This document shows positions 9,017 through 17,935 of a DNA stretch of 64,000 nt, piece after piece. Position numbers and translations under genes: made by a program. The notes below the pieces were generated by a model, which saw only the letters and a list, made by a program, of their open reading frames with translations, ran no database searches and was not told where the DNA came from. Within the stretch, counting starts at the first letter, position 1. Each line of letters starts with the position of its first letter. Origin of the DNA: Mesorhizobium huakuii (GTDB lineage Bacteria; Pseudomonadota; Alphaproteobacteria; Rhizobiales; Rhizobiaceae); NCBI RefSeq assembly GCF_014189455.1, contig NZ_CP050296.1, forward strand, positions 186,001-250,000, in the 5' to 3' direction.

Positions 9017-9132
9017 TAGAGCATGATGCCGAAAAGTGTGAAGCGGTCTTCGGACGACATCATGCTCTATCTCTTTGATTTAGAGCCGGATTCAGATTTC
9101 AGGTCGATTCGACCTGAAATCATCCGGCTCTA
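9017..9132. repeat. RIME-like double palindrome repeat
   Basis: Two palindromes side by side. The first has arms AGAGCATGATG (9018-9028) and CATCATGCTCT (9058-9068) around GCCGAAAAGTGTGAAGCGGT. The second runs from TAGAGCCGGAT (9081-9091) to ATCCGGCTCTA (9122-9132) with an inner inverted repeat TTTCAGGTCGA/TCGACCTGAAA. This matches the description of the Rhizobium-specific intergenic mosaic element (about 108 bp, two large palindromes). It lies upstream of the hydrolase gene, between it and the small gene at 9375, and could form transcript hairpins or bind protein. Confidence 0.75.
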
Positions 9133-9374
9133 GGGTCTCGACTTTGGTATCCTTGCCGTTTGCAAGATAGGGGCGAGCCTCCTATCGTCCAGTCACGGCT
9201 CGGTGACACTTTCGTTCAGCGGGACGTGCGGTGAGCGGCGGCAACCCTCATCACATTCTTGTCATCGGCGACAAATCCTGGTGGCGCTGCCACAATAGTA
9301 GGGGAAACTGACCATCCGGCCGCCCCATGGCGCGGCCACGGTCCTGACGGGCCCGATCTGAAAAGGAAACGCCG
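9133..9374. other. intergenic stretch, no gene seen
   Basis: 240 bases between the RIME-like repeat and the small gene at 9375. Only short spurious reading frames occur. It should hold the promoter of the 9375-9977 two-gene unit; no clear -35/-10 pair or operator was recognised. Confidence 0.4.
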
Positions 9375-9530
9375 ATGACCATGCCCTCGCCGATCCTGGC
9401 AACCGCCCTCTTGGTTGCTGCGGCCGCCCTTCTGGCGATGCGCGCGACCGTTGTCGCGGCAAGCCGGAAGTCCATGGTCAAGGTCCGCAGCCGCCAGCGC
9501 CATCCGGCAAACACGAAAACCCAAGGTTGA
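9375..9530 (+). CDS. small single-pass membrane protein
   Basis: 51 residues: MTMPSPILATALLVAAAALL then a short hydrophobic continuation and a basic tail (RKSMVKVRSRQRHPANTKTQG). One membrane helix with a positively charged C-terminus predicts N-out/C-in topology. AAAAGGAAAC lies just upstream of the ATG. It ends ten bases before the next gene, whose ribosome site overlaps this gap, so they are probably co-transcribed. No family recognised; it may be a small envelope stress protein. Confidence 0.55.
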   Translation: MTMPSPILATALLVAAAALLAMRATVVAASRKSMVKVRSRQRHPANTKTQG

Positions 9531-9539
9531 GGTGAGATC

Positions 9540-9977
9540 ATGAACGTCCAGGATATCGTGAACACCGTCTCGCAAAAGGCGGGCCTCGACCAGGCGACGA
9601 CGGAAAAGGTCGTCGGCACCATTTTCTCGGTTCTGGAGCACGAGGCCGAAGGCACCAGCGCCTCGTCGTTTTTCGCCAAGATTCCCGGCGCCGACGACCT
9701 TGCGCACCAGTATGACGTCATGGCCGCCGCTCCTGCCGGCGGTGGCGGCGGCTTCCTGTCGTCGCTGCAAGGCGCGCTTGGCGGCGTTCTCGGCGAAAAG
9801 GCCGGCGCTCTGGTCAACGGCCTCGCCGCGCTCAAGGCATCCGGCCTCGATCTGGCGCAGATCCAGAAGGCCGGCGCCACACTGGTCCAGCAGGCAGAAG
9901 CCGCCGCCGGCCCAGACTTGACCAACCAGGTGCTCGGCTCCGTGCCCGGCCTGAAGAACCATTTGGGACTCGGCTAG
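9540..9977 (+). CDS. conserved hypothetical, Gly/Ala-rich (possibly DUF2780/DUF2267-like)
   Basis: 145 residues. The N-terminal half is helical (IVNTVSQKAGLDQATTEKVVGTIFSVLEHEA), followed by a Gly-rich hinge (AAAPAGGGGGFLSSLQGALGG) and a helical C-terminus that repeats short amphipathic segments. The pattern resembles small uncharacterised proteins with DUF2267/DUF2780-type repeats, but the assignment is weak. No signal peptide. GGTGAG lies upstream of the ATG, directly after the stop of the small membrane protein gene, which points to an operon. It is convergent with the PQQ dehydrogenase gene. Confidence 0.7.
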   Translation: MNVQDIVNTVSQKAGLDQATTEKVVGTIFSVLEHEAEGTSASSFFAKIPGADDLAHQYDVMAAAPAGGGGGFLSSLQGALGGVLGEKAGALVNGLAALKASGLDLAQIQKAGATLVQQAEAAAGPDLTNQVLGSVPGLKNHLGLG

Positions 9978-10011
9978 ACGCCGAGACCGCTTTCGGCTGG
10001 CGCGACCCCAG

Positions 10012-12330
10012 CTACTTCGGCAGCGCGTAGGCCATCACATAATCCCCCGGCTTGGTGCCGACCGAGCCGTGGCCGCCGGCGACGATGACCACGAACTGGC
10101 GCCCGTCGGCGACCGTATAGGTCATTGGCGTCGACTGCCCGCCTGCCGGCAATCGGGCCCGCCAGAGCTGTTTGCCTGACGTCAAATCATAGGCGCGCAG
10201 ATAGTCATCGACCGCCGCGCCGAGAAAGGCGACGCCGCCGGCGGTGATCATCGGCCCACCAATGCCGGGCACCCCGACCTTGAGCGGCAGCGGCAGCGGC
10301 GTCATGTCGTAGACGGTGCCGTTGCGGTGCTTGTAGGCGATCGCGCCGGTTCTGAGATCGACGCCGGCGACATAACCCCAGGGCGGCGCCTGGCAGGGAA
10401 TGCCGAGCGGCGACAGAAACGGTCCCATCACCACCGCATAGGGCGCGCCCTCGTTGCGGTTCAGCCCTTGTTCGCTGCCCTTGGTGTCGTCGCCCGGCGG
10501 CGGCACGTCGGCGCGGGGAATGAGTCTCGATGTGAAGGCGAGATAGGTCGGCATGCCGAACATCACTTGCCGCACCGGATCGACCGCCACCCCGCCCCAG
10601 TTGAAGGTACCGAAATTGCCGGGATAGATCAGCGATCCCTGCAGCGAGGGCGGCGTGTAGCGGCCTTCGTAGCGCAATTTGTGGAAGGCGATCCGGCAGG
10701 CCAGCTGGTCGAACATGGTGATGCCCCACATATCGGCATCGGTCAGCGGCTTCGGGTTGAAGGAGAGATCGGACGAAGGCTGCGTCGGTGAGGCCTTGTC
10801 ACCCTCAATGGCGCCGCCGGGCGCCGGCACTTCCTTGACCGCGATCACCGGATCGCCGGTGCGTCGGTCAAGCACATAGAGGTCGCCCTGCTTCGTCGGC
10901 CCGACCAGCGCCGGTACGACCGAGCCGTCGGCCTTGGTGATGTCGATCAGGCTCGGCTGCGCCGGCACGTCCATGTCCCACAGATCGTGATGCACGGTCT
11001 GCCGCACCCATTTCAACTGCCCGGTGTTCAGGTCGAGCGCGGTGATCGAGGAGGAGAATTTCTCGACATTGGCGCTGCGCCCGGCGCCGAGCTGGTCCGG
11101 CGTCTGGTTGCCGAGCGGCACGTAGAGCAGGCCGAGCTTCTCGTCGGCGCTCGGCGTCGACCACATGTTGGGCGAGTTGGCGGTGTAGGTCTGGCCGGCC
11201 GGCAGCGGCGTCGTCTGGTCCGGATTGCCGGAATCCCAGTTCCAGATCAGTTTGCCGGTAGCCGCATCATAGGCGCGGATGACGCCGGACGGCTCCTGCG
11301 TCGAATAATTGTCGTTGACGGCGCCGCCGACGATGATCTTGCCGCCAGCGATCAGCGGTGCCGAGGTCGAGTAATAATAGCCCGACTTCGGATAGGGCAT
11401 GCCGGTCAACAAATTGAGCGTGCCGGCCTCGGCGAAGGCGGGACAGACCTGGCCGCTGGCGGCGTCGAGCGCGATCAGCCGCGCATCCGAGGTCGGCAGG
11501 TAGACGCGGGTCGCGCAGGGCTGGCCGGCGGCAATTGCGGCATCGGCATAATAGGACACGCCGCGGCACGTCTGGTGTTGGCGGTCCTTGTCGAGCTTGA
11601 TCTTGGGATCGTAGCGCCATTTCTCCTTGCCGGTCGCGGCATCCACGGCGATGGCGAAATTGTGCGGCGTGCAGATGTAGAGCGTGTCGCCGATCTTGAG
11701 TGGTGTCACCTGATAGGTGGTCTCGCCAATGTCGTCCGGCCCCTTCACATCGCCGGTGCGGTAGGTCCAGGCCGGCTGCAGACTGGCGACATTGTCCGGC
11801 GTGATCTGGTCGAGCGGCGAATAGCGCTGGCCAAATTGCGTGCGGCCATAGAAGTGCCATTCGCTCGCCGGCACATCATTGCCCAGATTGGCGTTGGGGA
11901 TCACCTTGTCGGTGTCGAGCGCGCCGGCAATGTCCTTCGGGTCCGTGGTCATCGAATAACCGGCCACCGCCAGCGAGGCCAGCACCGCCAGGATCAGCGG
12001 CGCACGCCCATCAGGACCGGCAAGGCCGCGCCGTGCCCACGGCGTCAGCAGCCACAGCGCCACCAGCACGATGATGCCGCCGCGCGGGCCGAGTTCCCAC
12101 CAGTCGAAGCCGGTTTCCCAGACCGCCCAGGCCAGCGTACCGATCACGATCGCCGCGTAGAGCCACAGTGCCGTGGAACGGCGCCGGTAGAGCAGCCAGG
12201 CAGCGAGCAGGAAGGCCAGGCCGACGATGATGTAGTACCAGCTGCCTCCCAGCGAGGCCAACCAGACACCACCCGCGCCGAGCGCCAGACCGAGGAGAAA
12301 GAGGATGAGGGAGGTGATGGTGACAGCCAA
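10012..12330 (-). CDS. gcd: membrane-bound PQQ-dependent glucose/quinate/shikimate dehydrogenase
   Basis: 772 residues. The first 130 residues hold about five membrane helices, followed by a periplasmic eight-bladed propeller with PQQ-enzyme repeats (RTGDVKGPDDIGETTYQVTP, AVDAATGKEKWRYDPK, YDLTSGKQLWRARLP). The conserved block NVASLQPAWTYRTG and the SEWHFYGRTQFGQRYSPL start of the propeller are typical. It oxidises an aldose (or quinate/shikimate) in the periplasm and reduces ubiquinone; in soil bacteria this often gives gluconate and phosphate solubilisation. A TTG at 12330 is chosen because AAGGAG lies eight bases upstream; an ATG at 12369 lacks a good site. No PQQ biosynthesis genes occur in the window, so cofactor supply must come from elsewhere. 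Confidence 0.9.
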   Translation of the reverse strand: MAVTITSLILFLLGLALGAGGVWLASLGGSWYYIIVGLAFLLAAWLLYRRRSTALWLYAAIVIGTLAWAVWETGFDWWELGPRGGIIVLVALWLLTPWARRGLAGPDGRAPLILAVLASLAVAGYSMTTDPKDIAGALDTDKVIPNANLGNDVPASEWHFYGRTQFGQRYSPLDQITPDNVASLQPAWTYRTGDVKGPDDIGETTYQVTPLKIGDTLYICTPHNFAIAVDAATGKEKWRYDPKIKLDKDRQHQTCRGVSYYADAAIAAGQPCATRVYLPTSDARLIALDAASGQVCPAFAEAGTLNLLTGMPYPKSGYYYSTSAPLIAGGKIIVGGAVNDNYSTQEPSGVIRAYDAATGKLIWNWDSGNPDQTTPLPAGQTYTANSPNMWSTPSADEKLGLLYVPLGNQTPDQLGAGRSANVEKFSSSITALDLNTGQLKWVRQTVHHDLWDMDVPAQPSLIDITKADGSVVPALVGPTKQGDLYVLDRRTGDPVIAVKEVPAPGGAIEGDKASPTQPSSDLSFNPKPLTDADMWGITMFDQLACRIAFHKLRYEGRYTPPSLQGSLIYPGNFGTFNWGGVAVDPVRQVMFGMPTYLAFTSRLIPRADVPPPGDDTKGSEQGLNRNEGAPYAVVMGPFLSPLGIPCQAPPWGYVAGVDLRTGAIAYKHRNGTVYDMTPLPLPLKVGVPGIGGPMITAGGVAFLGAAVDDYLRAYDLTSGKQLWRARLPAGGQSTPMTYTVADGRQFVVIVAGGHGSVGTKPGDYVMAYALPK

Positions 12331-12526
12331 GATGATACTCCTTCGACTGTTGCGCGCTGGCGCGGCCATGGGCGACCCCGGTGCACCGTTCCTGCCCTCG
12401 GCCCAGCTTTCTCCCGCCTGCCCCGCCTGTCAAGCTGACCCACACGCCAAGGTGGCAATTCATCTTGCCTGCGTCAGGGTTTTCCAGCAGTCTCCACTGG
12501 TCATCTCTCCCGTGGAGCCAAGCAAA

Positions 12527-13363
12527 ATGACGTCGTTCCTTCCGCCGCTGACGCGCATGGCGCTTGTGCTCTACTGCCTCGTCCCGCTCATTGCTGGCAC
12601 TGTCGCCGCGCCGGCGCAGACAATCAGCGAGATCAACAAGGCGAACGGCTTTCACGAGATGCTGATGGGCATTGGCCCGGGTTTCACCGCGGCCGTGAAA
12701 TCGGCGCCGGGAACGCCGCCACAAAAGGTCCTGGACGCCCTTGCCGCCGCCATGGAAGGTGCCTTTGACCCCAACAAGATGGAGGCAGCCATCGAGGCGC
12801 GTATGGCGGACAAGCTCAGCGCCAAGGATCTTTCCGACCTCGCTGTTTTCTATGCTTCGCCCTTGGGCAAACAGGTCACGGCGCTGGAGATCCAGGCTGC
12901 CGCACCGGAAGCAAAGGAGGCCAAGAAGATCGAGGGCGCCAAAATCCTCGGCGAGCTTCCATCCAAGGATCCGGCCCGGCTCGCATTGTACAGGACAATG
13001 ATGGACGATATCTCCGCCGTCGACACTGGCGAAGCCGTCGCCTTGAACATGGGCTATGCGATGCTCACCGAAATGCTGGGCGCGGCCGGAAAGCCCCTGC
13101 CCGACGACCAGGTTATGGCCCTGCTGCGCAAGCAAACCGAAGGGCTTCGCCGTGACATCGACAGCGATGCCATGGAATCTGCGGCCTATATCTACCGGGA
13201 TATGTCCATGGCCGACCTGAAGCTCTATGAGGCCTTCCTGGCCTCACCCGCCGGCGGCCGCTATTACGACCAAATGCAGGTCGCCCTCGGCGCGGTGATG
13301 ACGGACGAGGCGCGGTCGTTCGGCCATCGATTTTTCGTCGCCCTCGGTTACCGCAAGGCTTGA
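12527..13363 (+). CDS. DUF2059 domain-containing exported protein
   Basis: 278 residues beginning with a signal peptide (MALVLYCLVPLIAGTVAAPAQT). Two helical DUF2059-type regions follow: LSAKDLSDLAVFYASPLGKQV near residue 90 and MSMADLKLYEAFLASPAGGRYY near residue 235. These match the family pattern of a helix followed by F-Y-x-S-P-x-G. The function of the family is unknown; location is expected to be periplasmic. GGAG precedes the ATG at 12527 by eleven bases. It is divergent from the gcd-like gene. Confidence 0.82.
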   Translation: MTSFLPPLTRMALVLYCLVPLIAGTVAAPAQTISEINKANGFHEMLMGIGPGFTAAVKSAPGTPPQKVLDALAAAMEGAFDPNKMEAAIEARMADKLSAKDLSDLAVFYASPLGKQVTALEIQAAAPEAKEAKKIEGAKILGELPSKDPARLALYRTMMDDISAVDTGEAVALNMGYAMLTEMLGAAGKPLPDDQVMALLRKQTEGLRRDIDSDAMESAAYIYRDMSMADLKLYEAFLASPAGGRYYDQMQVALGAVMTDEARSFGHRFFVALGYRKA

Positions 13364-13444
13364 ACCGCCATATCAGGCACTTTGCCGGGAACAAAACGTA
13401 GACAGTTCTGGTCTTTCCCTCCCGAATCACTACATTCGGGGGAG

Positions 13445-15982
13445 ATGTCCGGCTTTTCGGAAGACATGCCCTTTTTCGACGAACCCAATGCGCGGCCCAC
13501 GGCCCCGTCGGGCATTGCCGCGCGCGCCATGGCTGCCCGCGGCGGCCAGAACAGTGCACCCGACTATCTGAAGGGGCTCAATCCCGAACAAAGGCTGGCG
13601 GTGGAAACCACCGAAGGCCCGGTTCTGGTGCTCGCCGGCGCCGGCACCGGCAAGACCCGTGTCTTGACCACGCGCATTGCCCACATCCTCGCCACCGGCA
13701 AGGCCTTCCCGTCGCAGATCCTGGCCGTGACCTTCACCAACAAGGCCGCGCGCGAGATGAAGCAGCGCATTGGCATCCTGATTGGCGAAGGCAATGTTGA
13801 GGGCATGCCGTGGCTCGGCACGTTCCACTCGATCGGCGTCAAGCTTTTGCGCCGTCATGCCGAGCTTGCCGGCTTGCGTTCCGACTTCACCATCCTCGAC
13901 ACCGACGATGTCATCAGGCTGATCAAGCAGCTGATCCAGGCCGAGGGGCTGGATGACAAGCGCTGGCCGGCCAAGCAGTTCGCACAGATGATCGACGGCT
14001 GGAAGAACAAGGGCCAAGGTCCGGCCGATATCGCCGAAGGCGACGCGCGCAGCTTCGCCAACGGCAAGGGCCGCGAGCTCTACAAGGCCTATCAGGAGCG
14101 GCTGCAGACGCTGAACGCCTGCGATTTCGGCGACCTGCTCTGCCATCCGATCCGCATCTTCCGCGCCAATCCGGACGTGCTGAAGGACTATCACCGGCGC
14201 TTCAAATACATCCTCGTCGACGAATACCAGGACACCAACACCGCCCAATATATGTGGTTGCGGCTCCTGGCGCAGCGGGGCGAAGGCCGCGCCACTGTAA
14301 ACATCTGCTGCGTCGGCGACGACGACCAGTCGATCTATGGCTGGCGCGGCGCCGAGGTCGACAACATCCTGCGCTTCGACAAGGATTTCCCGGGCGCCAC
14401 CATCATCCGGCTGGAGCGCAACTACCGCTCCACCGCGCACATCCTTGGCGCCGCCTCTCACCTCATCGCCCACAATGAAGGCCGTTTCGGCAAGACGCTG
14501 TTCACCGACCGCAACGATCCCGAAGACGGCAAGGTCAATGTCCACGCCGCCTGGGATTCCGAGGAGGAAGCCCGCGCCATCGGCGAGACCATCGAGGCCT
14601 ATCAGCGCCAGAAACACAATCTCAACGACATGGCGATCCTGGTGCGCGCGTCTTTCCAGATGCGCGCCTTCGAGGATCGCTTCATCACGCTCGGCCTCAA
14701 CTACCGCGTCATCGGCGGCCCGCGCTTCTACGAGCGCATGGAAATCCGTGACGCGCTGGCCTTCTTCCGTGTCGTCGCCAACAGTGGCGACGACCTCGCC
14801 TTCGAGCGCATCGTCAATGTGCCGAAGCGCGGGCTGGGCGAAGCCACCATCCGCCAGATCCACGACACGGCGCGCGCGCTGCGCATTCCGATGCTGGAGG
14901 CCGCCGGCAACCTCGCCGAAAGCGACGAGTTGAAGCCGAAGCCGCGCGCCGCACTGCGCGAAGTCGCCGCCAATTTCGAACGCTGGCAGAAGGCGCTGGA
15001 AACCAAGCCGCACACCGAACTCGCCGAGACCATTCTCGAGGAGAGCGGCTACACCGACATGTGGAAGAACGACCGTTCGGCCGAAGCGCCGGGCCGGCTG
15101 GAGAATCTGAAGGAACTGATCCGCTCGATGGAGGAGTACGAGTCGCTGCGCTCCTTCCTCGAACATGTGGCGCTGGTCATGGATGCCGAGCAGAATGCCG
15201 GACAGGACGCCGTCTCCATCATGACGCTGCATTCAGCCAAAGGCCTCGAATTCGAGACCGTTTTTCTCCCCGGCTGGGAGGAAGGCCTGTTCCCGCACCA
15301 GCGCGCGCTGGATGAAGGCGGCCGCTCCGGTCTGGAGGAAGAGCGCCGGCTGGCCTATGTCGGCCTGACGCGGGCCAAGAAGAACCTGCATCTCTGGTTC
15401 GTCTCCAACCGCCTGATCCACGGGCTCTGGCAATCGACCATCCCGTCGCGCTTCCTCGAGGAACTGCCGGAATCGCATGTCGAGATCGCCGAAAGCGGCA
15501 ATTCCTATGGCGGCTACGGCAATCCCTATGGCGGCGGCTCCTTCGCGTCGGGCCGTGGCGGCCGGCAGAACCCGTATGGCGCCTCGCGCTTCGACAATGT
15601 CGGCGCCAACACCGAAAAGTCCGGCGCCTTCTCCAACACCTATTCGACACCGGGCTGGCAGCGCGCACAGGCCAACCGCACCGAAGCGACCGACCGCAAC
15701 TGGGGCACGCGCTCCGGCCATCAGGTCGAGCGCATCGGCTATGGCGAAACCGACAGCGGCTACGGCGCCGGCCGCACTTCGGTCAAGGGCCGCACCATCG
15801 ACGGCGAACTGGTCGCCAAATCCGTCTCCGACACGCCATCCGCCTTCAGCGTCGGCGACCGCGTCTTCCACCAGAAATTCGGCAACGGCAACATTTCGGC
15901 CATCGAAGGCAACAAGCTGACCATCGATTTCGACAAGGCCGGCCAGAAACGCGTGCTGGACGGGTTTGTCGCGGCGGTGTGA
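13445..15982 (+). CDS. uvrD: UvrD/PcrA-type ATP-dependent 3'-5' DNA helicase
   Basis: 845-residue superfamily 1A helicase for nucleotide excision and mismatch repair and for clearing replication forks. All motifs are visible: Walker A LAGAGTGKTRVL near residue 65, Walker B VDEYQDTN, motif III CVGDDDQSIYGWRGA, motif IV RLERNYRS, motif V TLHSAKGLEFETVFLPGWEEGLFP and motif VI AYVGLTRAKKNLH. A Gly/Tyr/Ser-rich linker (about 680-790) leads to a C-terminal Tudor-like domain (FSVGDRVFHQKFGNGNI) that binds RNA polymerase in PcrA/UvrD. The start is uncertain: ATG at 13445 or 13466, neither with ideal spacing. Confidence 0.93.
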   Translation: MSGFSEDMPFFDEPNARPTAPSGIAARAMAARGGQNSAPDYLKGLNPEQRLAVETTEGPVLVLAGAGTGKTRVLTTRIAHILATGKAFPSQILAVTFTNKAAREMKQRIGILIGEGNVEGMPWLGTFHSIGVKLLRRHAELAGLRSDFTILDTDDVIRLIKQLIQAEGLDDKRWPAKQFAQMIDGWKNKGQGPADIAEGDARSFANGKGRELYKAYQERLQTLNACDFGDLLCHPIRIFRANPDVLKDYHRRFKYILVDEYQDTNTAQYMWLRLLAQRGEGRATVNICCVGDDDQSIYGWRGAEVDNILRFDKDFPGATIIRLERNYRSTAHILGAASHLIAHNEGRFGKTLFTDRNDPEDGKVNVHAAWDSEEEARAIGETIEAYQRQKHNLNDMAILVRASFQMRAFEDRFITLGLNYRVIGGPRFYERMEIRDALAFFRVVANSGDDLAFERIVNVPKRGLGEATIRQIHDTARALRIPMLEAAGNLAESDELKPKPRAALREVAANFERWQKALETKPHTELAETILEESGYTDMWKNDRSAEAPGRLENLKELIRSMEEYESLRSFLEHVALVMDAEQNAGQDAVSIMTLHSAKGLEFETVFLPGWEEGLFPHQRALDEGGRSGLEEERRLAYVGLTRAKKNLHLWFVSNRLIHGLWQSTIPSRFLEELPESHVEIAESGNSYGGYGNPYGGGSFASGRGGRQNPYGASRFDNVGANTEKSGAFSNTYSTPGWQRAQANRTEATDRNWGTRSGHQVERIGYGETDSGYGAGRTSVKGRTIDGELVAKSVSDTPSAFSVGDRVFHQKFGNGNISAIEGNKLTIDFDKAGQKRVLDGFVAAV

Positions 15983-16008
15983 GCCGCGCCCGACGGCGGT
16001 TCAGCCCC

Positions 16009-17055
16009 TCACCTGTACCGTGCCTGGTTCCACTTGTGCCCGAGCAGCGACAGGATGATGATCAGCCCGTTGAAGAACTGCACGTAGAAGCCGCTCAGGC
16101 CCGCCGCCACGACGCCGGTCTGGATGAACGACACGGTCACCGCGCCGATCGCTCCGCCGGCAACCGTGCCGATGCCGCCCCAGGTCGGGGTGCCGCCAAC
16201 GAAGACGGAGGCCAGCACCGGCAGGAGATAGCCGTCGCCGGCGGTCGGCCACCAGGTGAAGTTGATCATAACCGAGAAGGTGCCGGCGATCGCGGCCCCT
16301 ATGCCGACGAAGACGAACACTTTCACCCGCACGCGCTTGACGTCGATGCCCATCTGCTGGGCGCTGTCGGGATTGTCGCCGACCACCTTCACCTGCGCGC
16401 CGAAGCGGTGGCGGTTGTAGAGCATCGCCGACAGCACGACGAAGGTGATGGCCCAGAAGATCTGCACCGGAATGCCGTAAACCTGGCTGGAGAAGATCTT
16501 GTAGGCCGGGGTGTCGGCAAGGCCGGTCAGCGCCATCGACTTGCCTTCGTTGATGATCTGGATCAGGCCGCGCAGCAAAAAGTTCATGCCGAGCGTGGCG
16601 ATCAGCGACGACAGCCCGCCATAGACGACCAGCGACCCGACGAGGAAGCCGAGCAGCATGCCGGTGACGAGCGCGGCGACGATGCCGAGGAACGGATCGT
16701 AGCCGGCCTGGACCACCAGCGCGAAGACCCAGGAGGCAAAACCCATCGTCGCCGGAAACGACAGGTCGATCTCGCCGCAAGTGACGACGAACACCAGCGG
16801 CACCACCACGAACAGCGCAACAGGCAGCGTCGTCAGCACGGAACTGTAGAGATACCAGGTGGTGAACACGGTCGGGTTGGCGATCATGAACACCGCCATC
16901 ATGACGATGAACACGGCGAGCGTGCCAAGCGAGGCGCGGTTGTCGAGGACGAAGCCGCGCAGCCAGTGATCGGATGGATGTTTCCACTCTTTGCGGGCGG
17001 ATCCGCCATGCGCGCTGAGAGGACTTTCGAGATCGGGTTCCATGGTCTTGCTCAT
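16009..17055 (-). CDS. sugar ABC transporter permease (RbsC/FrcC-like)
   Basis: 348-residue inner-membrane permease of the BPD_transp_2 family with eight to ten helices. After a charged N-terminus it shows LRGFVLDNRASLGTLAVFIVM, the conserved ALFVVVPLVFVVTCGEIDLSFPATMGFA near residue 85, NFLLRGLIQIINEG and the C-terminal FVGGTPTWGGIGTVAGG. Its ATG overlaps the stop of the ATPase gene by four bases (ATGA), a sign of translational coupling. With the ATPase and binding protein it forms a CUT2-type importer for a monosaccharide or polyol. The presence of one ATPase domain in a separate 265-residue protein resembles the FrcBCA fructose system. Substrate unknown. Confidence 0.9.
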   Translation of the reverse strand: MSKTMEPDLESPLSAHGGSARKEWKHPSDHWLRGFVLDNRASLGTLAVFIVMMAVFMIANPTVFTTWYLYSSVLTTLPVALFVVVPLVFVVTCGEIDLSFPATMGFASWVFALVVQAGYDPFLGIVAALVTGMLLGFLVGSLVVYGGLSSLIATLGMNFLLRGLIQIINEGKSMALTGLADTPAYKIFSSQVYGIPVQIFWAITFVVLSAMLYNRHRFGAQVKVVGDNPDSAQQMGIDVKRVRVKVFVFVGIGAAIAGTFSVMINFTWWPTAGDGYLLPVLASVFVGGTPTWGGIGTVAGGAIGAVTVSFIQTGVVAAGLSGFYVQFFNGLIIILSLLGHKWNQARYR

Positions 17056-17849
17056 CGTGCTTGCTGCTCCGCTTCGACGGCCTCGTGCAGTCCGGCCAAT
17101 CCGCCGGGATGCGCGACGTCTTCCATGAAATTAATCAGTTCCTCCGCCGACCTGATCGCGCTGCGGTCGGCGGTCAGCGCCACCTTGCCGCGGTCGAGCA
17201 CGACGAAGCGGTCGGCGATGTCGAAGACATGATGGATGTTATGGCCGATGAACAGGATCGAGCGTCCGCTCGCCCGCACCTGGCGCACGAAATGGAAGAC
17301 CTTGGCGGTCTCGGTCAGCGACAGCGCAGTGGTCGGTTCGTCGAGGATGATCAGCTCCGCCTGCTTGTAAATGGCGCGGGCGATCGCCACGCCCTGGCGT
17401 TCGCCGCCCGAGAGCTGGCCGACGATCGAGTGCGGCGTGAACACTTTCGAGGTGAAGCCGATCTCGCGCATCAGCCGGCTTGCCTCCTCGATCTCCTTGT
17501 TGACCTTCAGCCAGCCCATGAAGCCGGTCAGCTCGCGGCCCATGAAGATGTTGCGCACGATGGTCTGCTGCACCGCCAGCGCCCGGTCCTGGAACACCGT
17601 CTCGATGCCGGCATCGCGCGAGCGCGCCGCACTCCAGCCGCTCACCGGTCTGTCGCGCACGAGGATCTCGCCGCTGGTCGGCCTGACCACGCCGGACAGG
17701 ATCTTGATCAGCGTCGACTTGCCGGCACCATTGTCGCCGATCAGCCCGACCACCTCGCCGCGGTCGACGCTGAGATCGACGCCGCCCAGCGCATACACCT
17801 GACCATAGGACTTCTTGATATCGCGCAGTTCGATGATGCGTTCGGCCAT
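17052..17849 (-). CDS. sugar ABC transporter ATP-binding protein (single domain)
   Basis: 265 residues, one nucleotide-binding domain. Walker A GDNGAGKSTLIK near residue 37, Q-loop VFQDRAL, signature LSGGERQGVAIARA, Walker B LIILDEPTTALS and H-loop IGHNIHHV are all intact. It drives sugar import by the neighbouring permease. RbsA-type CUT2 ATPases usually have two fused domains; here there is only one, as in FrcA, so it should act as a homodimer. It overlaps the permease start by four bases. A strong hairpin at 17897-17925 separates it from the binding-protein gene. Confidence 0.91.
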   Translation of the reverse strand: MAERIIELRDIKKSYGQVYALGGVDLSVDRGEVVGLIGDNGAGKSTLIKILSGVVRPTSGEILVRDRPVSGWSAARSRDAGIETVFQDRALAVQQTIVRNIFMGRELTGFMGWLKVNKEIEEASRLMREIGFTSKVFTPHSIVGQLSGGERQGVAIARAIYKQAELIILDEPTTALSLTETAKVFHFVRQVRASGRSILFIGHNIHHVFDIADRFVVLDRGKVALTADRSAIRSAEELINFMEDVAHPGGLAGLHEAVEAEQQAR

Positions 17850-17896
17850 CGGATCCTCGCTTTCATTGTCGCTTGCCGGCCTGTTCGCCGGCGGTC

Positions 17897-17925
17897 CTGC
17901 CGGCCGGGATTGGCCCGGCCGGCAG
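17897..17925 (-). promoter_or_regulatory. intercistronic hairpin between binding-protein and ATPase genes
   Basis: Perfect 12-base inverted repeat CTGCCGGCCGGG / CCCGGCCGGCAG with a five-base loop, in the 86-base gap. There is no T-run, so it is unlikely to stop transcription fully. Such hairpins commonly protect the upstream part of the mRNA and raise binding protein over membrane components. The inference rests on position and structure only. Confidence 0.6.
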
Positions 17926-17935
17926 CCTTGGGAGG

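Noticed and set aside
13430..15232. Minus-strand open frame of 600 codons inside uvrD
   Set aside because: Antisense to all helicase motifs; residue composition typical of a shadow frame.
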